A stretch of 56,005 nucleotides of DNA from an uncultured Lachnospiraceae bacterium (GTDB lineage: Bacteria; Bacillota; Clostridia; Lachnospirales; Lachnospiraceae), in the NCBI GenBank assembly GCA_910577445.1, contig CAJTMZ010000009.1, positions 247 through 56,251 on the forward strand. Reading direction: 5' to 3'. Shown one piece after another: positions 18,549 to 26,729 of the stretch. Position 1 is the stretch's first letter, and every line of letters starts with the position of its first letter. A model generated the notes under the pieces. The model searched no databases, was not told where the DNA came from, and saw only the letters and a program-made list of their open reading frames with translations. The position numbers and the translations under genes were made by a program.

Positions 18549-18608
18549 AGGACAGTTTCCCTCTGTTTAGGACAACTTCTTCTCAAAAGACACTTTTTTT
18601 GCTATACT
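18549..18608 (+). promoter_or_regulatory. LytTR-type direct repeats and promoter upstream of the two-component genes
   Basis: Two AGGACA-led repeats (18549-18554 and 18569-18574, each followed by a T-rich half) are spaced 20 bases apart, about two helical turns. The second ends just before a weak -35 TTCTCA (18580-18585), with TATACT at 18603-18608 after 17 bases. LytTR regulators bind such tandem half-sites, so autoregulation is likely. Confidence 0.5.
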
Positions 18609-18667
18609 GGCTGTTAGATTTAAAAAGTGTTTCCAAATTTGCATTATAAAAGCAAAAAGGTGTTACC

Positions 18668-19411
18668 ATGATAAAAATAGTGATTTGTGATGATGATGAT
18701 TTTACAGTCAAGCTGATTCATGGAATGTTGGAAAAAGCAATTGAAATCAGTAAAACAGAAGCACAGATTGTATGTAAGGCTTGTTCTGGAGCAGATGTCT
18801 TAACCTTTATACAAAAAAATCCCGGTCCTTATCTTTACTTTCTTGACTTTGATTTAGGGAAAAAAGAATTAAATGGAATTGATCTTGTAAAAAGAATATA
18901 TAAATTTGATGCCAATGGCAAAGTAGTTTTTGTAACAAGTCATGGCGATAAGGGAACGGATATTCTGCAAAGCGGAATCCAGGCCTTTGGATTTATTGAA
19001 AAAGTTCCCAACCAACAGGTTATGATTACCTCCCTCGTAAAATATCTCAGGATGACAGAGCCTGTCCTATGTCAAACTCCTGATGTTCCTATGCTGGAAC
19101 TGCCTATTGGCATTGATGAAACAACTTGTTTATCTTTATCTGACATTACTTATGTGGATTCTGTAAAAACGGTTGCCCACTCCATTTGCTACCATACTTT
19201 TAATGGCTCCGAAATTACTGTAAGAGACACCATAGAACATGCATTGGAACTTTTAGGGACAGGTTTTATCCGGTGCCACCGCTCAGTAATCGTAAATAAA
19301 GAACAGGTAGTTTCTGTAAAAAACGGTCTGATTACGCTCTCTAACGGAACAATGGTTTGCTGCGCCATTGGAAAGCGGAAAGAAATCATGGAAATTTGTT
19401 TAAGAAGATAA
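18668..19411 (+). CDS. LytTR-family response regulator (AgrA type)
   Basis: This 247-residue protein has a receiver domain at about 1-125, with acidic pocket ICDDDD and phospho-acceptor Asp60 in YFLDFDLG. The LytTR DNA-binding domain is at about 145-245 (LSDITYVDSVKTVAHSICYHTFNG, GFIRCHRSVIVNKEQV). Proteins of this type usually pair with a GHKL kinase that senses a peptide. The kinase gene starts 18 bases downstream. No agrD-like peptide gene or agrB protease gene is visible beside the pair, so the signal is unknown. Confidence 0.93.
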   Translation: MIKIVICDDDDFTVKLIHGMLEKAIEISKTEAQIVCKACSGADVLTFIQKNPGPYLYFLDFDLGKKELNGIDLVKRIYKFDANGKVVFVTSHGDKGTDILQSGIQAFGFIEKVPNQQVMITSLVKYLRMTEPVLCQTPDVPMLELPIGIDETTCLSLSDITYVDSVKTVAHSICYHTFNGSEITVRDTIEHALELLGTGFIRCHRSVIVNKEQVVSVKNGLITLSNGTMVCCAIGKRKEIMEICLRR

Positions 19412-19429
19412 AAATGTCAAGGAGAAAAA

Positions 19430-20956
19430 ATGATTGATTTTTATGGTCCGGGGCCTTATTTAAGTATAGGTTTATTATTATCAGGCAGTATACAGGAAAT
19501 TGTCCAATACATGTCTTCTGTCCTCTTCTTTTCTGCTTACATTTGGGCTGCAACACGTTTTCTGCCATCTTCCCTGAAAAGAATAGCTCTGTTTATACCT
19601 CCTGTCTTTCAAATATGTTATGTCTATTCTGTCAGTATTAAAAGAGAATTTATTTTTTCTCTGTCATTTGCCATACTTATTACCTTACAGCTTAGAATAC
19701 TTCAGCTTTTACCATTTCATGCAGAAGATTATGTACTGATGTTCTGCCTTTTACTATTCCCTAACCGTTTATTTAATAATACCTCTGCAATCGTTGGAAA
19801 CATATGGATTTTTATAATCCTGTTCCTTTCACTTTATACCGCTGCCAAAATAAGTATGAAACATATAAAAGGCAACCATTTTTCCTGTTACTTCCTTTTT
19901 ATTGTACTGTCATTTTTTTCTTATGCCTTTCAGTTAGCATGTATTTCTGTTCCATTAGTTTTTAAGAGTGGCAGGGAAGTAAGCCTACTTATGATTACCA
20001 TCATTTTAGCTATGCTGATTATCACTATAATAACGTTTTTTATCAGATACAAATTTTATGACCAGCTTCTGCGCCTGAATCATCTTGGCAGAAAATATCA
20101 ACAGATAGAAAAATATTTTCCCTCTTTTTCTGCGATTATTTTACTTTTGTTTATACTGATATCTGTTCTTTTTACGGCATTACAGCTTCGTAATTTCCTT
20201 ATAATGTTACTTCTTCCCTGTCTATGCCTTGCGATTTTATGCGCGCAGCTTCCCTTTGTTGTATTGCTTTTTAAAACTTCTTTTTACAAGGATGCTGCGA
20301 CCTATCAGCAATGGGAAAAGGAAGAGATTGCCTCTTACTATCAAAAACTTTCGTCCAGTCTCTCTGATATGCGGGGAATGCGCCACGATATTAAAAATAT
20401 TTTCTTCACAATGGGAAATTTCGTGAATGAAAGTTCTAATCAAGACATGAAAGATTACTTTTGGGAAAAAATCTATCCTTATTCGCAAAAAACAATTATA
20501 CAAAGCGAGTTGTTATCCAAACTTTATCAGATACCTTCAGAACCATTACGGGCATTTTTAAATTTAAAAATTTCACAGTCTATGGAGCTTGGAGCCTCGG
20601 TCAATTTGGATGTATGTATTTTACCGGAAAACTTCCGAACAGTGATAGATATTATTGACCTTACCCGTATTCTTGGTATCCTTCTTGATAACGCAATCGA
20701 GGAAACAGCCAGGATACCGAATGGCATTATAGAAATAGGAATCAGGAACAATGAAACTGCCTGTTCCTATATTATCAAAAATCCTCTTACTTCACAAATA
20801 CAGCTAACAGGGATTCATGCTGGACAGACTACAAAAGGCAAAGGGCATGGAAGCGGTCTCCTTATTGTGCAGCAGCTTTTAGAACAATACCCTAATGCAG
20901 TTTTGAATACATCCATTCATCATTCCACATATATCCAATGCTTGAATATTTCTTAA
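19430..20956 (+). CDS. GHKL-domain sensor histidine kinase (AgrC type)
   Basis: This 508-residue protein has about six to seven N-terminal transmembrane helices (to about 285) followed by a cytoplasmic kinase. The phospho-acceptor histidine lies in GMRHDIKNIFF (about 318). The N box is GILLDNAIEETAR and the G box is GKGHGSGLLIVQQLLEQYPNA. This is the AgrC/ComD architecture, in which the membrane part usually binds a secreted peptide. It is co-transcribed with the LytTR regulator after an AAGGAG site. Confidence 0.92.
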   Translation: MIDFYGPGPYLSIGLLLSGSIQEIVQYMSSVLFFSAYIWAATRFLPSSLKRIALFIPPVFQICYVYSVSIKREFIFSLSFAILITLQLRILQLLPFHAEDYVLMFCLLLFPNRLFNNTSAIVGNIWIFIILFLSLYTAAKISMKHIKGNHFSCYFLFIVLSFFSYAFQLACISVPLVFKSGREVSLLMITIILAMLIITIITFFIRYKFYDQLLRLNHLGRKYQQIEKYFPSFSAIILLLFILISVLFTALQLRNFLIMLLLPCLCLAILCAQLPFVVLLFKTSFYKDAATYQQWEKEEIASYYQKLSSSLSDMRGMRHDIKNIFFTMGNFVNESSNQDMKDYFWEKIYPYSQKTIIQSELLSKLYQIPSEPLRAFLNLKISQSMELGASVNLDVCILPENFRTVIDIIDLTRILGILLDNAIEETARIPNGIIEIGIRNNETACSYIIKNPLTSQIQLTGIHAGQTTKGKGHGSGLLIVQQLLEQYPNAVLNTSIHHSTYIQCLNIS

Positions 20957-21434
20957 GAACTCAAAGTGCATATTTGGCGGCGGAAGCACCCCAAAACAGA
21001 AGTTCACGCCCTTCCGAACCTTGTGATTTTTACCCTTTTTGCATGGTTTACCCTACCATTTATCTCGTCTGAATCGAACGGATTCTTTCTATATTAAAGT
21101 ACCATCCTGTCAGCGGACATTGATTCTATCTGACGCCTATATTAAAATTAAAATAATAATCGAAACTCATTGGGAGGCCGAAATATAATCATAAAGTGAA
21201 AGTAACTGTAATTGATACAAAACTGTACCCGGAATTGCAACAGCCGCAAATCCCTGTGTATAAGCTTCCACTCCCTCAATCTTTACATGGAATCTGATAT
21301 CTTTGCACCGGAAGGTCACTTCCCTGTTCTGCAGAAGGTATATCCAGAAAGCCTCCCCTGCTCCCCAAGCCACTTGACGGGAAACTCCACCGCCGTCAAT
21401 CTTCCATATGTTTCAACCGTTTTCCGAAACCGCT
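20957..21434. other. Intergenic region with possible decayed coding fragments
   Basis: No gene can be supported in these 478 bases. On the minus strand between about 21430 and 21167 two overlapping frames look weakly protein-like. One gives GRLTAVEFPVKWLGEQGRL and ends in a stop. The other gives FRCKDIRFHVKIEGVEAY and ends at 21167. Neither has a plausible start with a ribosome site. They may be the frameshifted tail of an old gene. The A/T-rich part 21100-21170 shows no clear hairpin. Confidence 0.35.
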
Positions 21435-22265
21435 TTATAATCCGTGAAATACCGGCTGCTGTTTTTCATAGGTGCAGAAATACTGAAACCCCAGTCCTTT
21501 CAGCAGGTGTTCAGCCTCTTTAATATAAGCTCCTAAATGTTCCGCCTTGTGGCTGTCACTGCCAATCGTGATGATTTCGCCTCCCAGTTCCCGGTACAGC
21601 TTTAATATATTTACAGACGGTGTTGTATTTTTCAACCCATAACGATGGTATGATGTATTGAACTCTATTCCCCTGCCATCCGAAATCACGGTTCTCAATA
21701 TCTCTGAAATAATCGGTTTTACTTTTTCAAATGGATATTCGCCTTTCTCATCATACCGTGCAATAAGGTCCATATGCCCTAACACACTGTAGTCCCGATA
21801 TCTCCTTATGACGTTCAGCATTTCCTCATAATATTTATCGTTATATTCTTTCTGGCTCTTCCCCCTTTGAAAATCCTGTGTCCAAAATTCCTGGTCATCC
21901 ACCTGATGAACAGACAGAATAACAAAATCAAAAGGATATTTGTGAAACAGTTCCCTGTATAACGGAATGGTATGTACCTGCATGCCAAACTCGATTCCAA
22001 TCCTTATCCGGATTTTCTCCCTGTATTTTTTCTGCAATTCTTTGATTCTGGCAATATACACCGGATAATCCACATTGGCAAGCGGTTCCTCTCCCCGATA
22101 TAGTATTGGCTTTCCACAGTCCCAATCCTGCTTAATGCCATAATCCACATGGTCTGTAAAACAGATTTCATCCATTCCCCCAGCTATGGCATCCCTGACA
22201 ACCTGCTCTATCGGATATATCGAATCGTCACTAAATTCTGTATGTACATGACAGTCTGCAAACAT
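21435..22265 (-). CDS. PHP-domain histidinol-phosphatase family protein (HisJ type)
   Basis: This 276-residue soluble enzyme starts MFADCHVHTEFSDDS, the first PHP metal motif (HxH, His6 and His8). Later metal ligands sit in ICFTDHVDY, LSVHQVD, LGHMDLIARY and TIGSDSHKAEH. The family hydrolyses histidinol phosphate in histidine synthesis, but many gut members lie outside his operons. Here there are no other his genes, so the substrate could be another phosphate ester. It lies 59 bases downstream of the acetyltransferase gene on the same strand. Confidence 0.88.
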   Translation of the reverse strand: MFADCHVHTEFSDDSIYPIEQVVRDAIAGGMDEICFTDHVDYGIKQDWDCGKPILYRGEEPLANVDYPVYIARIKELQKKYREKIRIRIGIEFGMQVHTIPLYRELFHKYPFDFVILSVHQVDDQEFWTQDFQRGKSQKEYNDKYYEEMLNVIRRYRDYSVLGHMDLIARYDEKGEYPFEKVKPIISEILRTVISDGRGIEFNTSYHRYGLKNTTPSVNILKLYRELGGEIITIGSDSHKAEHLGAYIKEAEHLLKGLGFQYFCTYEKQQPVFHGL

Positions 22266-22324
22266 ATCCTTCCGCCCTTTCAGTCTGAAATTCTATCCAT
22301 CTCACTCTAATGCATCCCGCAGCA

Positions 22325-22945
22325 TCACCTTAATCTGCGCTCTTCCTCCAAATCCTCTGCTGTGATTTTCCAGTCTTTGTAATAATACATTTTATCCTTT
22401 TCCCCAATCTCCCTGACCACTTTGCACGGATTTCCCACTGCGACGCAGTTCGCCGGAATGTCCTTTACCACCACGCTTCCGGCGCCAATTACCGTATTTT
22501 CCCCGATAGTCACTCCCGGACAGATTGTCACCCCCGCTGCAATCCAGCAATTATCCCCGATGGTTACCGGCAGGGAATACATATACTCTCTCATATCCGG
22601 GTCTATGGGATGTCCCACTGTAGCAATCGTGACCGCAGCGCCAAACATCACTTTCTTACCGACAATGATTTTCCCATCATCTATAAAGTTACAGTTAAAA
22701 TTCACATAAGAGCCTTCCCCTATCGTAATATTGTACCCGTAACAGCAATAAAAAGGCGGCTCAATCCACGCATCCGTCTCTTTTCCGAACAGCTCTTTCA
22801 TTGCCCTCAAACGCCCGTCTGTGTCTTCCGGCGAAGTGTTATTGAACGCAATCATGCGTTTTTTTCCATTTACCCTGTCCTCGGGAAGCCCCTCACAGTA
22901 ATCTGTAAACAGTTTCCCACTTGCAATTCTTTCTCTCATTGTCAT
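22325..22945 (-). CDS. Sugar O-acetyltransferase (maltose/galactoside type, left-handed beta helix)
   Basis: This 206-residue protein has an N-terminal maltose acetyltransferase cap (MRERIASGKLFTDYCEGLPEDR) and hexapeptide repeats (YNITIGEGSYVNFNC, ICPGVTIGENTVIGAGSVVVKDIPANCVAVGNPCKVV). It transfers acetyl from acetyl-CoA to the 6-OH of glucosides or galactosides, usually thought to detoxify or export non-metabolised sugars. It starts with AGGAG eight bases before the ATG. The length is normal. Confidence 0.92.
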   Translation of the reverse strand: MTMRERIASGKLFTDYCEGLPEDRVNGKKRMIAFNNTSPEDTDGRLRAMKELFGKETDAWIEPPFYCCYGYNITIGEGSYVNFNCNFIDDGKIIVGKKVMFGAAVTIATVGHPIDPDMREYMYSLPVTIGDNCWIAAGVTICPGVTIGENTVIGAGSVVVKDIPANCVAVGNPCKVVREIGEKDKMYYYKDWKITAEDLEEERRLR

Positions 22946-23033
22946 TGTCCGCTCCTCCGTTTTTCCTTTATATAATCTTTTTTACCCTGCCCTATTTTTG
23001 CAGTATCTGTATATGGCGGGGATTTTTATCGTT

Positions 23034-23633
23034 TCATCGGTGTCCACATAGAATGTACACCGCAGGCAGTTTCACAATTTCATCCAGATTAACAATAAAA
23101 TATACGGCAACAACAGGAAACTGCAATACAAAAGCCGCAAGAAATCCAAGTGGAACGGTAATACACCACATCGTCACGGTATCACAGAGAATACTGAACC
23201 GGGAATCCCCTCCTGCGTAAAAGATTCCTCCAATGGTTGTTCCGTTCACAGACTTTCCGAACATATAGCAGGAACACGTGACAAGCATCCATTTCAGGTA
23301 ACCCAAGCCACCCAAAAATAAAGATGGCGTTCAGTATAATATTGACCACCACACTTACAGAACTAATCACGCTGGATTTAGCCGCCCTGTCCCCCTTCCC
23401 CCAATACTGCGCCGCAAGCATGGAAAGCCCTATGGCCATAGCAGCAAAAAACAGGTTCTCCACAAAAGTAATCTGTCCTGCAAGAGACACTGCCGACAGG
23501 GCATCCTGTGTCAGCATCCCCAGCATAAGGGCATCCGAAGCACTGACCAAAGCCAGCATGAGCTGCTGGAATGTTTTGGGAATCACAAGTATCAGCAGTT
23601 TTTGGTAAAATCATGTGATTGCTTTTCTTTCAT
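23034..23633 (-). pseudogene. Degenerate MATE-family efflux transporter
   Basis: Three pieces of one MATE gene lie in different frames. The initiation region (MKEKQSHD, ATG at 23631-23633) is shifted relative to the next piece. The second piece (23182-23606) reads FYQKLLILVIPKTFQQ to FIFGWLGLPEMD. The third (23034-23315) holds the C-terminal VNGTTIGGIFYAGGDSRF to VNLDEIVKLPAVY. Together they give only about 200 residues against about 450 in an intact MATE pump, so the central helices are deleted as well as the frames broken. It cannot make a functional transporter. Confidence 0.85.
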
Positions 23634-23801
23634 CTTTATATCCGCTCCATGTTGTTTTCTATTTAACAATATAAGATTTTTGCATTAAAATCATTCGATA
23701 TCGTTTATTTTTATATAACAATCTTCCATTTGTGAGCGGTTGCTATTTTAAATGGATTATAGGAGATACCAATATATATCCACACCGGCAATATAACCGT
23801 T

Positions 23802-23840
23802 ATGATGCACGCCTCCCCAAAAACAAGCGTTGAATGCTGA
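23802..23840. repeat. Short dispersed repeat, copy 1
   Basis: This 39-base stretch matches 28040-28077. Both contain ATGCACGCCTCCCC (here from 23805) and end in an imperfect GAATGCTGA/GAGTGCTAA element. The two ends of the repeat can partly fold back on each other. It lies just outside the terminator of metQ. Confidence 0.55.
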
Positions 23841-23856
23841 AATTGTATAAAAAAAT

Positions 23857-23895
23857 CCTGCTGCCATGCGATATTTTTTATCAGATGGCAGCAGG
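23857..23895 (-). terminator. Terminator of the metNIQ operon
   Basis: The arms CCTGCTGCCAT (23857-23867) and ATGGCAGCAGG (23885-23895) pair perfectly over 11 bases. On the minus strand the stem is followed by seven T. It lies 24 bases after the metQ stop. The same arms recur at 32187-32225. Confidence 0.9.
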
Positions 23896-23918
23896 TATAT
23901 TCTTTTTATACAGTTTTA

Positions 23919-24872
23919 TTATTTGGCCGGAATCACCGCGCCGTTATAATGCTCGGTAATGAAATTCTTCACGTCGTCAGACTGCAGTATCTTTACCAGC
24001 GTTTTGATGTACTCATTATCCTTGTTGGCCTCTGTCACCGTGATGATATTGGCATATTCGGAATCCTCGCCTTCCCTCATCAAATAGATACTCGTGTTGA
24101 TGCCAGCCTCAAGAGCTCTGTTTGCATTTACAAAATAAGCGTCAAAATCGGCTGCCGAAGGAATAATGTTGGCCTGGTCCATCTCAACAATTTCAATGGG
24201 AATCAGATATTCCTCAATTTCATTCACGGAAGCGTTTGCAGCGGTGATATCCGGATTTAACTTAAGGTATCCTTCCGCTTCAAGCACCTTCAGGGCTCTG
24301 TACTCATTGGAAGCATCGTTGGGAATCGCAATTACCGCATTTTCCGGAAGGTCTTCCTTCCCCGCATATTTGTACGAAAAACATGTGTAAGGTTCAACAT
24401 GAATCCCTCCCATGCTGTACAGGGTCGCACCCATTTCCTCCTCAATACTTTCCATAGCCGGCACATGCATAAAGTAAGCAAAATCAACCTCTCCGTCAAT
24501 CAGCATATCGTTCCATGTCGCATCCCATGTGGTGGACACAAAATTAAGTTCGATTCCCTCTGCCGCCAGAGCGTCTCTTGCCGCGCCTAAAATCTCACTG
24601 TGAGGGGTCAGGTCGCATACGCATTTCAGGATAACCTTTTCTGCAGAAGGCTCCTTTGCCTCTGTACCGGTTTCCGCTTCCTGCGCGTCGTCTGCGGCCG
24701 TGTCATCCGCAGCGCTCGCCGTATCTTCTGCAGCTTCTTCCGCATCCGCCGTATCCTCTGCAGTTTCTTCCGCGTCCGCCGCTTCCTGTGTGCCGCCGTT
24801 GTTGCCGCAGCCTGCCAAAAGGGCAGATACTGTCAATGCGGCCGCCATAATAAAAGCAAGTTTCCTTTTCAT
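23919..24872 (-). CDS. metQ: Methionine ABC transporter substrate-binding lipoprotein MetQ
   Basis: This 317-residue NlpA-family lipoprotein has signal peptide MKRKLAFIMAAALTVSALLAGC with the lipid-modified Cys at 22. A 50-residue low-complexity linker rich in Ala, Glu, Asp and Thr (about 27-77) separates the anchor from the binding domain. The binding domain has the family motifs PHSEILGAARDALAAEGIEL, VDFAYFMHVP and AIPNDASNEYRALKVLEAEG. It delivers methionine (either isomer) or a related compound to MetNI. It is separated from metI by 217 bases containing a partial terminator. Its AGAGGAGG ribosome site suggests higher expression than the permease. Confidence 0.94.
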   Translation of the reverse strand: MKRKLAFIMAAALTVSALLAGCGNNGGTQEAADAEETAEDTADAEEAAEDTASAADDTAADDAQEAETGTEAKEPSAEKVILKCVCDLTPHSEILGAARDALAAEGIELNFVSTTWDATWNDMLIDGEVDFAYFMHVPAMESIEEEMGATLYSMGGIHVEPYTCFSYKYAGKEDLPENAVIAIPNDASNEYRALKVLEAEGYLKLNPDITAANASVNEIEEYLIPIEIVEMDQANIIPSAADFDAYFVNANRALEAGINTSIYLMREGEDSEYANIITVTEANKDNEYIKTLVKILQSDDVKNFITEHYNGAVIPAK

Positions 24873-25064
24873 AATCTTTCCTCCTCTGAAAATAATGCTT
24901 TCTTTCCATCATTTCTTTAAATCCATTGAAATTCTAGCACAATCAGCCAAAAAGTGGTATCCTCCCGAAGGAAAATTTTCAACCCTAATCCTTTAAAAAA
25001 TATACATTTTGTCCAATTTAAAGCGTTCCGGTTCCATGCTAGGCACCGCATTGAACGCAAAAAC

Positions 25065-25091
25065 AGAGAGCAGCCCTGTTGTCTGCTTTCT
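25065..25091 (-). terminator. Partial terminator between metI and metQ
   Basis: On the minus strand AGAAAGCAG (25083-25091) pairs with CTGCTCTCT (25065-25073) with one mismatch, followed by GTTTTTG. It starts at the metI stop codon. Such an internal terminator would let metQ be expressed separately from the membrane components. Confidence 0.6.
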
Positions 25092-25800
25092 AAATCAGAT
25101 GCCTTCTCTTTAAAATAATTTTGGAAACGGTATCGCCCAGAATCTGCACAATCTGGACAATCACAATCAGAACGATAATTGTTGCAAATAAAAGGTCATG
25201 TTCGAACCGCGTATACCCATAAGTAACCGCAACATATCCGATTCCCCCGGCTCCGAAGCTTCCGGCAAGGGCCGTCATGGAAATGATAATCACCACCGCA
25301 TTGGTAAATGCGCGAACCAGCGAAGGCATGGTTTCCGGCACCATGATGGTAAATAAAATCCTCATATTACCGCTTCCCATAGCCTTGGCAGCTTCGATTT
25401 TTCCCTTGTCAAGCTCTAACAGGCTGCTCTCCACAAGCCTTGCAAAAAGCGGCACGCAGCTCGCCACCAGAGAGATGATGCAGGCGTTGGAGCCGTAGGA
25501 TTTGCCCACCAGCGCTCTTGCCACCGGCAGCATCACAATAATAATGATGACCTGCGGCAGTGAGCGGAAGCAGTTGATAACGACGCTTAAAACGGTATGT
25601 ACTGCTTTGCACGGCATCAGCCCCTCCTTGCTCGTCATCACCAGCACCAGACCCAGAATTACACCGAACACCAGCACAAATGCGGCAGATACGGCCACCA
25701 TATACATGGTTTCATTGATGGCTGGCAGCACCCGCTCCCAGACCTCTGCGCTGAAAGCATTTTTCAGCACTTCCCAAAAAGAATATTTGTATAAACTCAT
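25090..25800 (-). CDS. metI: Methionine ABC transporter permease MetI
   Basis: This 236-residue membrane protein has five hydrophobic helices. The EAA coupling motif sits in EAAKAMGSGNMRILFTIMVPE, and the family motif ALAGSFGAGGIGYVAVTYGY lies near the C-terminus. It forms the channel with the MetN ATPase. The start ATGA overlaps the metN stop by four bases, so the two are translationally coupled. Confidence 0.95.
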   Translation of the reverse strand: MSLYKYSFWEVLKNAFSAEVWERVLPAINETMYMVAVSAAFVLVFGVILGLVLVMTSKEGLMPCKAVHTVLSVVINCFRSLPQVIIIIVMLPVARALVGKSYGSNACIISLVASCVPLFARLVESSLLELDKGKIEAAKAMGSGNMRILFTIMVPETMPSLVRAFTNAVVIIISMTALAGSFGAGGIGYVAVTYGYTRFEHDLLFATIIVLIVIVQIVQILGDTVSKIILKRRHLI

Positions 25801-26582
25801 TCCGCTTCCTCCTGCCAGTAATCGCTTCTGAATTTGTTGTAAACGCCGATAAAGTTTTTGGCAGTTTCACACTGCGGATGCTGGAAAATGTCTTTCACCA
25901 GCCCCTGTTCCAGCAGCTTCCCGTTCTCCATAACCGCCATCCTGTGGCAGGTATACTTGATAACTTCCAGCTCGTGGGTAATCAGAATAATCGTCAGCCC
26001 CAGCTTCTGATTGATTTCCTTCAAAAGGTCCAGCACAGAAAGGGTTGTCTGCGGGTCTAATGCGCTTGTTGCTTCGTCCGATAAAAGCACGTCCGGATGA
26101 TTGGCCAGCGCTCTGGCAATCCCCACCCGCTGCTTTTGCCCGCCGGAGAGTTCTCCCGGATAGGCGTCCCTTTTTTCCGACAGCCCCACCAGCGCCAGCA
26201 TTTCATCAACCCTTGCGCGCACTTCCTTTGCCCCCATGCCCGCCATTTTAAGCGGATAGGCGATATTCTGTGTCACCGTCATGGAATCAAACAGGTTAAA
26301 CTGCTGAAATATCATGCCGATTTTTCTTCTCTGCCTGTTTAATTCCGCCTTTCCAAGAGAAGTGATTTCCTTATCCCCAATCCGTACGCTCCCGCTATCC
26401 GGCTCCTCCAGACGGTTGATGCACCTGACTAAAGTAGATTTCCCTGCTCCGCTGAATCCTACAATTCCGTAGATATCGCCTTTTCCTACGGAGAGGTCGA
26501 TTCCCCTTAAAACCTCAATGTTCTGCTTTTTAGTATGAAAGGTTTTGTAAAGCTGCTTTACTTCTATAAATTTTTCGTCCAT
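25797..26582 (-). CDS. metN: Methionine ABC transporter ATP-binding protein MetN
   Basis: This 261-residue ATPase has Walker A GFSGAGKST, signature LSGGQKQRV, Walker B VLLSDEATSALD and H-loop ITHE. It is short for MetN, usually about 340 residues. The C-terminal ACT-like domain that binds methionine and shuts off transport in E. coli MetN is absent, since the protein ends soon after the nucleotide-binding domain. Control by trans-inhibition is therefore unlikely. It is the first gene of the operon, behind a structured leader. Confidence 0.92.
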   Translation of the reverse strand: MDEKFIEVKQLYKTFHTKKQNIEVLRGIDLSVGKGDIYGIVGFSGAGKSTLVRCINRLEEPDSGSVRIGDKEITSLGKAELNRQRRKIGMIFQQFNLFDSMTVTQNIAYPLKMAGMGAKEVRARVDEMLALVGLSEKRDAYPGELSGGQKQRVGIARALANHPDVLLSDEATSALDPQTTLSVLDLLKEINQKLGLTIILITHELEVIKYTCHRMAVMENGKLLEQGLVKDIFQHPQCETAKNFIGVYNKFRSDYWQEEAE

Positions 26583-26595
26583 GCAAATTCCTTTC

Positions 26596-26676
26596 AGGCA
26601 GTCTGCTTTGACTGCCTCTTTTGATTACGGTAAGCAACTTGCAGCGGGCAATGACTGCCTGCTGCAAAGTCGTTGC
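26596..26676 (-). ncRNA. Structured 5' leader of metNIQ with alternative hairpins
   Basis: In the transcript, hairpin 1 is built from GCAAC/GTTGC (26672-26676 and 26634-26638), TTGCAGC/GCTGCAA (26661-26667 and 26639-26645) and a TGCC/GGCA tip. Hairpin 2 is AGGCAGTC (26610-26617) with GACTGCCT (26596-26603). A second exact AGGCAGTC lies in hairpin 1 (26653-26660), so GACTGCCT could pair with either copy. Hairpin 2 ends seven bases before the AAAGGA ribosome site. It does not show the S-box or T-box conserved sequences. Confidence 0.45.
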
Positions 26677-26700
26677 CTTATCCGGCTTTGGCACGGCTAC

Positions 26701-26729
26701 ATTATACTAAAAAGGTAAACGGTTTACAA
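26701..26729 (-). promoter_or_regulatory. Promoter of metNIQ
   Basis: TTGTAA (26724-26729), 17 bases, TATAAT (26701-26706) on the minus strand. It overlaps the stop of the upstream Rpn-family gene. The transcript would carry a leader of about 110 bases. Confidence 0.7.

Noticed and set aside
26583..26723. S-box (SAM-I) or T-box riboswitch upstream of metN
   Set aside because: The conserved kink-turn and GGxxGGAGGGAC-type sequences of S-box and the AGGGTGGNACCGCG of T-box are absent. Only the alternative hairpins were reported.
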